From Denitratimonas tolerans (lineage in GTDB: Bacteria; Pseudomonadota; Gammaproteobacteria; Xanthomonadales; Xanthomonadaceae): DNA of 64,000 bases. The position numbers were made by a program, and so were the translations under genes. Location: positions 1 through 64,000 of the forward strand of contig NZ_JBBDHC010000012.1 in NCBI RefSeq assembly GCF_037203605.1. The letters are read 5' to 3'. Each line of letters starts with the position of its first letter. The stretch's first letter is position 1. The notes beneath the pieces were generated by a model that saw only the letters and a list, made by a program, of their open reading frames with translations, was not told where the DNA came from and ran no database searches. Positions 37,255 through 45,669 of this stretch are shown here, piece by piece.

Positions 37255-37743
37255 ATGCTGCGGATCATGTTTGCCGTTCTGATTGGCCTGGCCATGCATG
37301 GCGCAAGCCATGCCGCCGATGCGCCGCTGAAAATGGATCAGACCAAGGCCAAAGCGCTTTTCGATCAGGTCGATGGCTACAAGCCCTCGCCCGACGGCGG
37401 GCGGCCATCGATCGCCGCGCCGACGGTGTTCGCATATTCCGCCGCGGGCACGCTGCTGCACGTGAGTGCAATGCGCGAAATTTCTGCGGAGAGCCTTCTC
37501 ACGGATCGCCTCACCGACCATGCCAGAGCATCCGGATATCTCGATTTTTCCAGCCTGGCGGAGAATATTCCGGGCCTCGAGCGCGATCCCGCCAAACCGG
37601 TCTTCGTGATGATTTTTCCACCGCAGGCGCGCATCTTTTGCGAGCCTTGCCGAACCGCGCGCGCGACGCTGGAAAGCCTGCTGAGCGAGCAGAAGATTGA
37701 AGCCGCGGTGGTGGAGGTGGATATCGTTTTTGTGCGGCCGTAA
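37255..37743 (+). CDS. Secreted CxxC (thioredoxin-like motif) protein of the peptide cluster
   Basis: 162 residues with a signal peptide (MLRIMFAVLIGLAMHGASHA). The C-terminal third reads PVFVMIFPPQARIFCEPCR, then ATLESLLSEQ, then a strand KIEAAVVEVDIVF: a beta strand, a CEPC motif at the head of a helix, then another strand, as in thioredoxin folds. The N-terminal half is not recognised, and the cis-Pro part of a full thioredoxin is not evident. It could oxidise or hold thiols of the neighbouring Cys-rich peptide. The ribosome site GGGGAAGG is good. The permease starts 16 bp after its stop. Confidence 0.7.
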   Translation: MLRIMFAVLIGLAMHGASHAADAPLKMDQTKAKALFDQVDGYKPSPDGGRPSIAAPTVFAYSAAGTLLHVSAMREISAESLLTDRLTDHARASGYLDFSSLAENIPGLERDPAKPVFVMIFPPQARIFCEPCRTARATLESLLSEQKIEAAVVEVDIVFVRP

Positions 37744-37759
37744 GCGCGGTAATCTCCCC

Positions 37760-40189
37760 ATGGGCCGGCGTGGTCTCTGGATTCCGAAACTTACCCGGCT
37801 GATCACCATCGTGGCTCTGGGGCTGGGCCTGTTCGGTGGCTTTGCAGCCAGCACGATGCGTGGAGGATTGGCCAACCCGGCGCTGCCGGGTTCGACCGGC
37901 ATTCCCGGGCTCTATTCCCTGGAGTTGCAGCGGACACCGCCGTCGCCGCTGCAGGACGATGGGCGCGATCGCCGGTTCCTTGGTGAGCTTCTCGACGGCA
38001 GCCCGCTTGCGCGACGGGTCATTGGAAGCAGCCCGGCACAGGCCGGTTTCCGCTACCAGGGCAAGCGGATGGATGGCGTTCGCGTCGGCCTGTACAACGG
38101 CGACTTCTTCCGGACGCTCGGGGTGGTGCCGGCCATGGGCGTGCTTCCTGCGGCCTCGGGCTTTGGGCAGGCAGCATCGCCGAAGCGGGAAATCGTCCTC
38201 GGGCACGATCTTTGGCGGAGCATGGGAGCGCCAGAGATCGGCTCGACCATCGAGGCGGTGAGTTTTTCATCGGATGCCAAGGCGTTTCCCCTGCTCCGCG
38301 TGGCGGGCGTGGCTCCGCCCGGCTTTGCCGGCCCGCAGTTGCGCTCTGCACAGCAGGCCTGGCTGGCGTGGGACGAATGGCCCGGAGTGGTTTACCCCGA
38401 GACCTATTCGCGCACCGATGCCAGTGCGCAGACCCTCAATTTCGTCGCCATCGATGGTCGGGGAATGAGTCGGGCCGCACTGCAGGCCGAGCTCGACCAC
38501 CTCGGCATGACGAGCGGGGCGTTGCCGCAGCAGGAAGGCACGCTGGTGCTCGAACCCGCGGCGGCGGTGCCGGTGCGCGCCCGACGCGAATTGCTCGCGA
38601 CGGCCGAGGCACTCCGGCTCGGCACGCTGGTGCTGGTGATCCTGGTGGCCTGCGCGTTCGGCTTGGATCGCTGGCTGGTGTGGTCGCGGCAGCGCTACGA
38701 ACTGTCGATCCGACGCTGCCTCGGGGAATCCCCTGGGCGGTCGGTTGGACGCGCTGCCCTGGGGGCTGCCATCGATCTTGCCATCGCCGCCACGGGCGCT
38801 GCTGCCTTGGCGTGGGCCTGGATGTCGCACTACGAAGCACTGGCCTCCGCCGTGCTCTCGGTTCCGCCCGAGGATATCCCGCCCCTGCAACCGGATTCGG
38901 GCCTGATCCTTGGCAGCCTCATGGGCCTGATGGGTTTGATCGCAGTGCCTTTGCTGTTCGCGCCGGAATTGCGCCAGTGGCAGGTGAACCTGCGGGCCGC
39001 AGTCGCAAGCCGCCAGCGCAGGGTGCGCAGCGTGGCCGCCGGGGTGGGCGTGATGTTGGCCTTGATGGCGGTCAGTTTGAGCCTGGGTGGCCGCGCGCAA
39101 ATCGATCATTGGTCGCGCGCCGATCTTGGCTTTTCCCTCGAAGGCGCGCGGCTTTTTTCCTATGCAAGCGATGACGCCGATGCCGGGTTGGAGCGTACGC
39201 TCTCGCGCGAGCCGGCCGCGCCCGAGGCCGACATGTTCCGTGAAGTCCTTGCCGGCAGGGTTGACGCGGAGGACATCGTGTTTTCCTCGTCGCCGCCATT
39301 CGGTGTGAGGCAGGTGGTGCAAGTGGTGGTGCCGGGACGCGGTGCCAGTCTCCCGGTCATGGGCTGGCTGAACGATGTGAGCAGCAACTATTTCCAGCGC
39401 TTCCGGATCCGCCTGCTCGCCGGCGGGATGTTCGATCCGGTGGCGCGTGACGAGATCGTGATCAATCAAACGATGGCGCGGCAGTTCTTCGCGAGTGAAA
39501 ATCCGATCGGAGAGCACCTTGAGCTGCTCGGTGCCACGATCGACGGGATGGCGCAGCGTTATCGCGTGGCCGGGGTGGTGGCCGATGCGCACTACATTGA
39601 TCCCCGCGGCGGGCCGATTCCGATGATCTACCGACCGCTGCAGAGCAAGTCCGGCCTGAGCAGCGTCACCGTCTTCGGAGCATCCGGCAACGATCTCGCG
39701 GTGAGGCTGAACGATGCGCTGCAGCGCATCGAGCCGCATTGGCACCTGCTCGATCACGGTGACGGCAAGGGCCTGATCGGATTCATGCTGCGTGAAAGCC
39801 GGGTGCGTAATCTGGTACTTGCGGCCGTCCTGCTGGCGGCGCTGCCGCTGGCCGCGCTGATCCTCCTGAATACCGGCGGCCATCTGCTGGCAGAGCACCG
39901 CCGCGAGGTGGCAATCATGCGTGCGCTGGGGGCGTCCCGGGTGCGGACAGTCGCGGATTTGGTGCGAAGAAAACTCGGGGCGGGCTTGCTCGCGGCGGTG
40001 TTCGGTTCGCTGCTCATCATGGCCGTGGTGGTGCAAAGCGTGTGGCCGGAGTTGCGCGTGGCGGAGCTGGCGGGTATCTGGGTCATGTCACTGGCCGTGC
40101 TCGGCCTCTTTTCCGCGCTGCTGGGGCTCGCGCTGGCGATGCAGATCGACGATCGGGCCATTGCCCAGCACCTGGTTTCGGATGTGTGA
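37760..40189 (+). CDS. Duplicated FtsX/MacB-type ABC permease
   Basis: 809 residues with about eight membrane helices in two repeats, each one helix, a large periplasmic domain, then three helices. First half: helix near 12-32, periplasmic domain to about 285, helices near 290-310, 335-355 and 378-400. Second half: helix near 430, periplasmic domain to about 695, helices near 700, 745 and 780. This is a fused pair of MacB/FtsX permease units, so one chain may do the work of a dimer. Unlike MacB itself it has no ATPase domain; the ATPase is encoded downstream. The second half keeps the typical REVAIMRALGASR motif. Confidence 0.85.
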   Translation: MGRRGLWIPKLTRLITIVALGLGLFGGFAASTMRGGLANPALPGSTGIPGLYSLELQRTPPSPLQDDGRDRRFLGELLDGSPLARRVIGSSPAQAGFRYQGKRMDGVRVGLYNGDFFRTLGVVPAMGVLPAASGFGQAASPKREIVLGHDLWRSMGAPEIGSTIEAVSFSSDAKAFPLLRVAGVAPPGFAGPQLRSAQQAWLAWDEWPGVVYPETYSRTDASAQTLNFVAIDGRGMSRAALQAELDHLGMTSGALPQQEGTLVLEPAAAVPVRARRELLATAEALRLGTLVLVILVACAFGLDRWLVWSRQRYELSIRRCLGESPGRSVGRAALGAAIDLAIAATGAAALAWAWMSHYEALASAVLSVPPEDIPPLQPDSGLILGSLMGLMGLIAVPLLFAPELRQWQVNLRAAVASRQRRVRSVAAGVGVMLALMAVSLSLGGRAQIDHWSRADLGFSLEGARLFSYASDDADAGLERTLSREPAAPEADMFREVLAGRVDAEDIVFSSSPPFGVRQVVQVVVPGRGASLPVMGWLNDVSSNYFQRFRIRLLAGGMFDPVARDEIVINQTMARQFFASENPIGEHLELLGATIDGMAQRYRVAGVVADAHYIDPRGGPIPMIYRPLQSKSGLSSVTVFGASGNDLAVRLNDALQRIEPHWHLLDHGDGKGLIGFMLRESRVRNLVLAAVLLAALPLAALILLNTGGHLLAEHRREVAIMRALGASRVRTVADLVRRKLGAGLLAAVFGSLLIMAVVVQSVWPELRVAELAGIWVMSLAVLGLFSALLGLALAMQIDDRAIAQHLVSDV

Positions 40190-40263
40190 TCGGCAGGATG
40201 GCAACCCGGAGCAAACCATCCACCGCGCCAGGCACGGACCATTCCTTGGACTGAAAACGGCAC

Positions 40264-41514
40264 ATGGATATTCAACGGACTGATTTCACGAAGAAGAAAC
40301 GGCGACTGCGGTGGTTTGTCGGCGGTGCGGTGACGCTTGCGCTCGGGGTGCTGGTTTTCGCCTTCGCGAAGGATCCCGGGATTCCCCGCGTGGAGCGGGA
40401 CAGTCTGTGGCTCGGAACGGTGGAGCGAGGCGATCTGCTGCTCGAGGTTCGTGGACCCGGACTGTTGCTGCCGAGTCAGGCCCGCTGGATTGCGGCGGAA
40501 ACCACCGCGTGGGTGGATCGCATCCTGCTCAAGCCCGGGGCCCCGGTGGAGGCCGACAGCGTCATTCTGGAATTGACCAATCCGGAGGTCGTGGAGGCAG
40601 AGCTTGCGGCGCAATCGGCGCTCGCTGCGGCGGAAGCCGAACTGGTCGCCCAGCGCATGGCCCTGGAAAGCCAGCGGCTCGATCAGAAGGCCAGTTTGGC
40701 GAGCGTCGAAGCCGAATACGAATCCGCGCGACTGCAAACCGAGGCCGATGGCGAGTTGGCCGCACGCGGGATCATTTCGAAGATCCAGTACCGCCGCAGT
40801 CAGCTGATGCTGGATCAACTGAAGGTGCGCTTGGACATCGAACGCCAGCGGAGCGTGGCGTTCGCGCAGACCATCACGGCGCAGCTCGCCGCGCAGAGTG
40901 CGCGCGTCGCGCAGTTGCGCGGTACCGCCGAGCTGCGTGCCGGTCAGCGGGAAGGCTTGAAGGTTCGTGCTGCCATTGCCGGCGTGCTGCAGCAGGTGCC
41001 GGTGGAAGAAGGCCAGCAGGTGGCGGCGGGCACCAACCTTGCGCGCGTGGCGCAAACGGATCAGCTGATGGCGCAACTGCGCATTCCCGAAACCCGGATG
41101 AAGGATGTGCATCTGGGTCAGGAAGTCGCCGTGGACACGCGCAACGGTGTTGTGCAAGGTCACGTGGTGCGGATTGATCCGGCGGTGCAGGGCGGTACGG
41201 TTCTGGTGGATGTGGGATTCGACGGTGAATTGCCGTCCGGCGTGCGGCCGGACCTCGGCGTGGATGGAATCATCCGCGTCGAACATCTTGCCGATGTGCT
41301 CCAGGTCGGCCGCCCTGCCTACAGCCAGCCTGAAACCGAGGCGCACCTGTTCAAGCTCGAGCCGGACTCCAACATCGCGCGCCGCGTGCCGGTACGGCTC
41401 GGGCGTGCCTCGGCGAACCGGGTGGAGGTTCGCCAGGGCTTGCAGGCTGGAGACGTGGTGGTGCTCTCCGACCTGTCCGCGTGGGCAAACCACGACCGCT
41501 TGCGCATCGAGTGA
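40264..41514 (+). CDS. HlyD/MacA-type periplasmic adaptor protein
   Basis: 416 residues: short basic cytoplasmic end (DFTKKKRRLRWF), one membrane helix (about 18-36), lipoyl half-motifs around 60-100 and 230-260 (VRAAIAGVLQQVPVEEGQQV), a long helical hairpin about 110-210 with EAELAAQSALAAAEAEL, and beta-barrel and membrane-proximal domains to the end. It would link the permease to an outer-membrane TolC-like channel; no such channel gene is in the window. It starts 74 bp after the permease stop and precedes the ATPase gene by about 25 bp. Confidence 0.9.
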   Translation: MDIQRTDFTKKKRRLRWFVGGAVTLALGVLVFAFAKDPGIPRVERDSLWLGTVERGDLLLEVRGPGLLLPSQARWIAAETTAWVDRILLKPGAPVEADSVILELTNPEVVEAELAAQSALAAAEAELVAQRMALESQRLDQKASLASVEAEYESARLQTEADGELAARGIISKIQYRRSQLMLDQLKVRLDIERQRSVAFAQTITAQLAAQSARVAQLRGTAELRAGQREGLKVRAAIAGVLQQVPVEEGQQVAAGTNLARVAQTDQLMAQLRIPETRMKDVHLGQEVAVDTRNGVVQGHVVRIDPAVQGGTVLVDVGFDGELPSGVRPDLGVDGIIRVEHLADVLQVGRPAYSQPETEAHLFKLEPDSNIARRVPVRLGRASANRVEVRQGLQAGDVVVLSDLSAWANHDRLRIE

Positions 41515-41539
41515 GCTCAACCTTCCAATGAGATCTGCA

Positions 41540-42250
41540 ATGACTGCGCCTCCTCTTGTCGCAATGAACGGAATTTCCAGGATATTCCATACCGAGGAAG
41601 TCGAAACACACGCGCTCTCCGGCGTGGATTTCACCCTTGAGCGGGGCCAGTACGTGGCCATCTCGGGGCCGTCGGGGTGCGGAAAGTCGACCTTGCTGTC
41701 GATCCTCGGCCTGCTCGACAGCCCGACCAGCGGAACCTATGCGCTTGCAGGCGTGGCGGTGCAGGAGATCGACTCGCGTGAACGCGCGCGCATCCGCAAC
41801 CGGGAGATCGGTTTCATCTTCCAGGCCTTCAATCTGATCGGTGATCTCACGGTGTTCGACAACGTCGAGTTGCCGCTCACCTACCGCAGCGGGCTTTCCA
41901 GGGCCGAACGTCGCGAGCGGGTGGATGATGCGCTCGCGCGCGTCGGCATGACCGCTCGCGCGCGCCACGTTCCGGCGCAATTGTCCGGGGGGCAGCAACA
42001 ACGTGTGGCGGTCGCCCGCGCGCTTGTGGGCACGCCTTCGATCCTGCTGGCGGACGAGCCGACGGGAAACCTGGATTCGAGGAATGGTGATGCGGTGATG
42101 GCGTTGCTGCAGGAGTTGCACGCGGCGGGAGCCACGATTTGCATGGTGACCCATGACCCGCGCTACGCGAATCTGGCCCAGCGGCGGGTGTTCATGCTGG
42201 ATGGGCGCGTGGTGGATGAGGCGGCGCTGCATTCCCTGCCATCGAACTGA
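41540..42250 (+). CDS. MacB/LolD-type ABC transporter ATPase
   Basis: 236 residues, a free-standing ATPase of the MacB/LolD/FtsE class. Walker A GPSGCGKSTLL, Q-loop FIFQAFNLIGDLTV, signature LSGGQQQRVAVARAL, Walker B ILLADEPTGNLDS and H-loop MVTHDPRYA are all intact. It should drive the duplicated permease. ATG at 41540 is preferred for similarity to relatives; an in-frame ATG at 41528 is possible. It is the last gene of the peptide/exporter cluster; regB starts about 90 bp later on the same strand. Confidence 0.94.
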   Translation: MTAPPLVAMNGISRIFHTEEVETHALSGVDFTLERGQYVAISGPSGCGKSTLLSILGLLDSPTSGTYALAGVAVQEIDSRERARIRNREIGFIFQAFNLIGDLTVFDNVELPLTYRSGLSRAERRERVDDALARVGMTARARHVPAQLSGGQQQRVAVARALVGTPSILLADEPTGNLDSRNGDAVMALLQELHAAGATICMVTHDPRYANLAQRRVFMLDGRVVDEAALHSLPSN

Positions 42251-42336
42251 CCCGGGCAGGCGTGTCCGGTCGCGCGGCGCGCTTCGCGCACGCAGACGCC
42301 CCCGGCTCGGGTCTGCAACACTGGCGACAACGAACG

Positions 42337-43599
42337 ATGCGGGTTGAGCCCATGGCGGAGTCTTTCACCGAACGCGAGCCGGGCTCGATCCTTGCCACGC
42401 TGGCGGCGCTGCGCTGGTTTTCGGTGGCGGCGCAGGCGGTGGCGGTGGCCATCGTGGCGTTCGGGTTCGGCGTGCCGCTGCCGCTTTGGCCGATGGCGGT
42501 GGCCATTGCCGCGCTGGCGGTGTTCAACGTGTACGCGACGCGGCGCGCGCGGCGCGAGAGCGAACCTGCGGCGGTCGAAGTATTTGCGCATATCGCCGCC
42601 GATGTCGCGGTGCTGGCGTTCCTGATCGGCTGCAGCGGCGGCCCGGCCAATCCCTTCACCTCGCTGTTCCTGGTGCCGATCGCGTTTGCCGCGCTGGCGC
42701 TGCCGCGCCGCTGGATTCTCGCCACCGCCGCGCTGTGCGGCCTGGGCTATGCCCTGGCGGCCAGCTTTGGCCGGCCGCTGCCGCACGTCCACGGGCTGGC
42801 GCTGGACAGCTTCGACCTGCACCTGTGGGGCATGGCGGTCAACTTCGTCATTTCCGCCGCGGTGTTCGCCGGATTCCTCGCCCGCATGGCGCGGCAGCGG
42901 CGCGAGCGCGAGGCGGAGCTGGCGCGGCTGCGCGAACGCTTCGCGCGCGACGAGGGCATCCTCGCGCTGGCCACCCACGCCGCCTCGGTGGCGCATGAGC
43001 TCAATACCCCGCTGGCCACGATGCTGCTGGTGCTCGACGAACTGGAGGCGAGCGAACTTCCGCCCGGGTTCGGCGAGGACGTCGCGCTGCTGCGCACGCT
43101 GGCCGAAACCTGTCGCGACCGCGTGCGCGAGTTGGCGCGCGCCGCGCGTCGGGGCGAGGAGGTGGATCTCGAGGCGGTCGTGTCGCGCTGGCACCTGCTG
43201 CGCCCGGCGGTGGCGCTGGAGCGCGAGGCGACACTGACCGATGGCGTGCGCGTGGATGCGGCGGTCGGGCATCTGCTGCGCGTGCTGCTCGACAATGCCG
43301 CCGATGCGACGGCCGATGCGGGTGCCGCCGCCGGCGATGCGCGCGTGAGGCTCGGCTTGCGGCGCGAGGAGGCGTGGCTTGTCGGCTGGGTACGCGACCG
43401 CGGGCCGGGCCTCTCGCCGCAGCAGGCGTTTTCCACGGGCTTGCGCGACAGCAGCAAGCCGGAGGGCCTCGGCGTGGGCCTGGCCCTGTCGCGCGCGGCG
43501 CTGGAGCGGTTGGGTGGCGAGCTGCGTGTGGAAACCGCTGCGGGCGAGGGTACCTGCGTGCACTTTCGCGTGCCGCTCGCCGCCACGGACGCGGCCTGA
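42337..43599 (+). CDS. regB: RegB/PrrB-type redox sensor histidine kinase
   Basis: 420 residues. N-terminal six-helix membrane domain with the heptad GGPANPF at 101-107, the quinone-binding GGxxNPF motif of RegB. The phosphorylated His is at 220 (HELNTPLATM), and Cys259 lies 39 residues after it in ETCRDRV, the position of the redox-active Cys of RegB. ATP-binding motifs follow (LLDNAADAT, GPGLSPQQ, GLGVGLALSR). It senses the respiratory quinone pool and thiol redox state. ATG at 42337 or 42352. Its stop overlaps the regA start (TGATG). Confidence 0.92.
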   Translation: MRVEPMAESFTEREPGSILATLAALRWFSVAAQAVAVAIVAFGFGVPLPLWPMAVAIAALAVFNVYATRRARRESEPAAVEVFAHIAADVAVLAFLIGCSGGPANPFTSLFLVPIAFAALALPRRWILATAALCGLGYALAASFGRPLPHVHGLALDSFDLHLWGMAVNFVISAAVFAGFLARMARQRREREAELARLRERFARDEGILALATHAASVAHELNTPLATMLLVLDELEASELPPGFGEDVALLRTLAETCRDRVRELARAARRGEEVDLEAVVSRWHLLRPAVALEREATLTDGVRVDAAVGHLLRVLLDNAADATADAGAAAGDARVRLGLRREEAWLVGWVRDRGPGLSPQQAFSTGLRDSSKPEGLGVGLALSRAALERLGGELRVETAAGEGTCVHFRVPLAATDAA

Positions 43600-44132
43600 T
43601 GCGCGGGATCGTGCTGGATGACGACGAGTCCTACCGCCGTGTGCTGTCGCGCGCGTTGGAGCGGCGCGGCATCACCGTCTACGCCACCGCCGAAGCGGCC
43701 GCGGCGCTGCGCCTCGCGCGCCTGCACGCACCCGACTTCGCGCTGCTGGATTTGCGCCTTGCCGACGGCGACGGCACCGGGCTGGAGCTGATCGCGCCGC
43801 TGCGCGAGGCGGTACCCGCGATGCGCATCGTGCTGGTGACCGGCTACGCCAGCGTGGCCACGGCGGTCGAGGCGATCAAGCGCGGTGCCGATGATTACCT
43901 GCCCAAGCCGGCCTCGGCGGAAGCGATCCTGCGCGCGGTTCGCGGCGAAGCGGCGATCGAATCTTCCGAGCCGGTGGCGATGACGCCGCTGGCGCGGATC
44001 GAGTGGGAGCACATCCAGCAGGCCATGGTGGAATCGGGCGGCAATGTTTCCGCCGCCGCGCGCCTGCTCGGCATGCACCGGCGCTCGCTGCAGCGCAAGC
44101 TCGCCAAGCGTCCGCCGCGCGAGGGCCACTGA
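43599..44132 (+). CDS. regA: RegA/PrrA-type response regulator
   Basis: 177 residues: receiver domain with the acidic triad Asp7-9, phosphoacceptor Asp51 (FALLDLRL), the conserved Thr in LVTGYAS and Lys in PKPAS, then a Fis-type helix-turn-helix at the end (GNVSAAARLLGMHRRSLQRKLAKR). This short receiver plus Fis-HTH layout is the RegA/ActR/PrrA family, partner of RegB. It overlaps regB by one base. Targets are unknown; the neighbouring exporter cluster or respiratory genes are candidates only by position. Confidence 0.94.
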   Translation: MRGIVLDDDESYRRVLSRALERRGITVYATAEAAAALRLARLHAPDFALLDLRLADGDGTGLELIAPLREAVPAMRIVLVTGYASVATAVEAIKRGADDYLPKPASAEAILRAVRGEAAIESSEPVAMTPLARIEWEHIQQAMVESGGNVSAAARLLGMHRRSLQRKLAKRPPREGH

Positions 44133-44249
44133 CGGACGCGCGCGGCGCGCATGCCACAATGCGTGCCACCCGCTCGGCTCGCGCCAACCCGGGTGCCGCA
44201 CGCCTCGGGGCGACCACACCCAGTCATTGCCGCCGCAAGGAGCGTCCGC

Positions 44250-45434
44250 ATGAAGATTTCCACCCGCGCCCGGCAGATCGAGCCCTTCTACGTGATGGAA
44301 GTGGGCAAGGCTGCGGCGCAGCTCGCGCGCGAAGCGGCCGGCAGCGACCGCCCGGTGATCGCGCTCAACATCGGCGAGCCGGACTTCACCGCGCCGCCGC
44401 TGGTGCGCGAAGCCGCCGCGCGCGCCATCCGCGACGGTGCCACCCAGTACAGCCCCGCCCTCGGCCTGCCGGCGCTGCGCGAGCGCATCGGCGGCTGGTA
44501 TCGGGATCGCTTCGGCGTGGACGTGCCGGCTGCGCGCATCGTGGTCACTGCCGGCGCCTCGGCCGCGCTGCACCTGATCTGCCTGGCCCTGATCGATCCG
44601 GGCGACGAGGTGCTGATGGCCGATCCGGGCTACCCGTGCAACCGCCACTTCGTGCGGGCCGCCGAGGGCCGGCCGGTGCTGATCCCGGCCAGCGCGCAGG
44701 AGCGCTACCAGCTCAGCGCCGACAAGGTGCGGTCGCACTGGGGAAAGGCCACCCGCGGCGTGCTGCTGGCCTCGCCATCCAACCCCACCGGCACCTCGAT
44801 CGAACCGGACGAACTGCGCCGCATCCACGACCTCGTGCGCGAGCGCGGCGGCATCACCCTGCTCGACGAGATCTACCTGGGCCTGAGCCACGACGCCGCC
44901 TTTGGCCGCACCGGGCTGGCGCTGGGCGACGACCTCATCAGCATCAACAGCTTCTCCAAGTACTTCAGCATGACCGGCTGGCGGCTGGGCTGGCTGGTGG
45001 TGCCCGAGGCCCTGGTGCCGGCGCTGGAGCGGCTGGCGCAGAACCTCTTCATCTGCCCCAGCGTCATCGCCCAGCACGCCGCGCTGGCCTGTTTCGAACC
45101 CGAGAGCCTGGCCGAATACGAGCGCCGCCGCGCGCAGTTCCGCGCGCGGCGCGACTACTTCATTCCCGCGTTGGAGCGCCTCGGCTTGCGCGTACCGGTG
45201 AAGCCCGACGGCGCGTTCTACGCCTGGGCCGACGCGTCGTCGTGGTTCGCGCGGCTGGGTGTCGACAACAGCTGGGATTTCGTGTTCGAAGTGCTGCGCC
45301 GCAGCCACCTGGCCCTGACCCCGGGGCGCGACTTCGGCCACGCGGAAACCGCCCGCTTCGTGCGCTTCTCCACCGCCAACTCGATGGACAACCTGCGCGA
45401 AGCGGTGGCGCGGCTGGAGGCGCTGCGAGGCTGA
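44250..45434 (+). CDS. Class I/II aminotransferase (aspartate aminotransferase-like)
   Basis: 394 residues of the fold-type I PLP family. Seen: NIGEPDFTAPP near the start, TQYSPALGLPALRE, SPSNPTGT, and the PLP lysine in SINSFSKYFSMTGWRLGW (about residue 235), with the phosphate-binding Arg in GWRLGW. Substrate is likely an aromatic or small amino acid; the sequence does not settle it. The start MKISTRARQIEPFYVMEV has AAGGAG upstream. It borders the restriction-modification island on the left. Confidence 0.9.
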   Translation: MKISTRARQIEPFYVMEVGKAAAQLAREAAGSDRPVIALNIGEPDFTAPPLVREAAARAIRDGATQYSPALGLPALRERIGGWYRDRFGVDVPAARIVVTAGASAALHLICLALIDPGDEVLMADPGYPCNRHFVRAAEGRPVLIPASAQERYQLSADKVRSHWGKATRGVLLASPSNPTGTSIEPDELRRIHDLVRERGGITLLDEIYLGLSHDAAFGRTGLALGDDLISINSFSKYFSMTGWRLGWLVVPEALVPALERLAQNLFICPSVIAQHAALACFEPESLAEYERRRAQFRARRDYFIPALERLGLRVPVKPDGAFYAWADASSWFARLGVDNSWDFVFEVLRRSHLALTPGRDFGHAETARFVRFSTANSMDNLREAVARLEALRG

Positions 45435-45562
45435 CCGCCCGCATCCTGCAACGCCGTCGTTCCGATGACGGCTGGCCGTCTTCGGTGGGGTGAACGGCGA
45501 TTCGAGTGGGCCGCATGGGGGCGAGTCCGCTCCACAAAAGCTCGCGACCGCCCGGATGGTGC

Positions 45563-45590
45563 GCTGCAGGAGCGACCTTGGTCGCGATTG
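45563..45590. repeat. REP-like element (GCAGGAGCGACCTTGGTCGC type)
   Basis: GCTGCAGGAGCGACCTTGGT with the following CGCGATTG matches the GTAGGAGCGACCTTGGTCGCGA repeats common in Pseudomonas and Xanthomonadales intergenic DNA; its core GCGACC/GGTCGC is palindromic. It lies between the aminotransferase and hsdR genes, 80 bp before hsdR. Confidence 0.7.
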
Positions 45591-45669
45591 GGGCATCGCC
45601 ATGCGCCGCGGCCCAACGCCAAAGCCCATTCGGCGGCATACTCTCCCACGGGTACGCAGGGGCCGCGCG

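Noticed and set aside
42251..42336. Long regB start at 42262
   Set aside because: The extra codons lie in the leader that is also found in the dead copy at 36,436 and carry no membrane-domain sequence; later ATGs fit better.
45490..45669. Longer N-terminus for HsdR (60 extra codons)
   Set aside because: The added part runs through a REP element and lacks conservation features; MKENHLEDAC with a ribosome site is the natural start.
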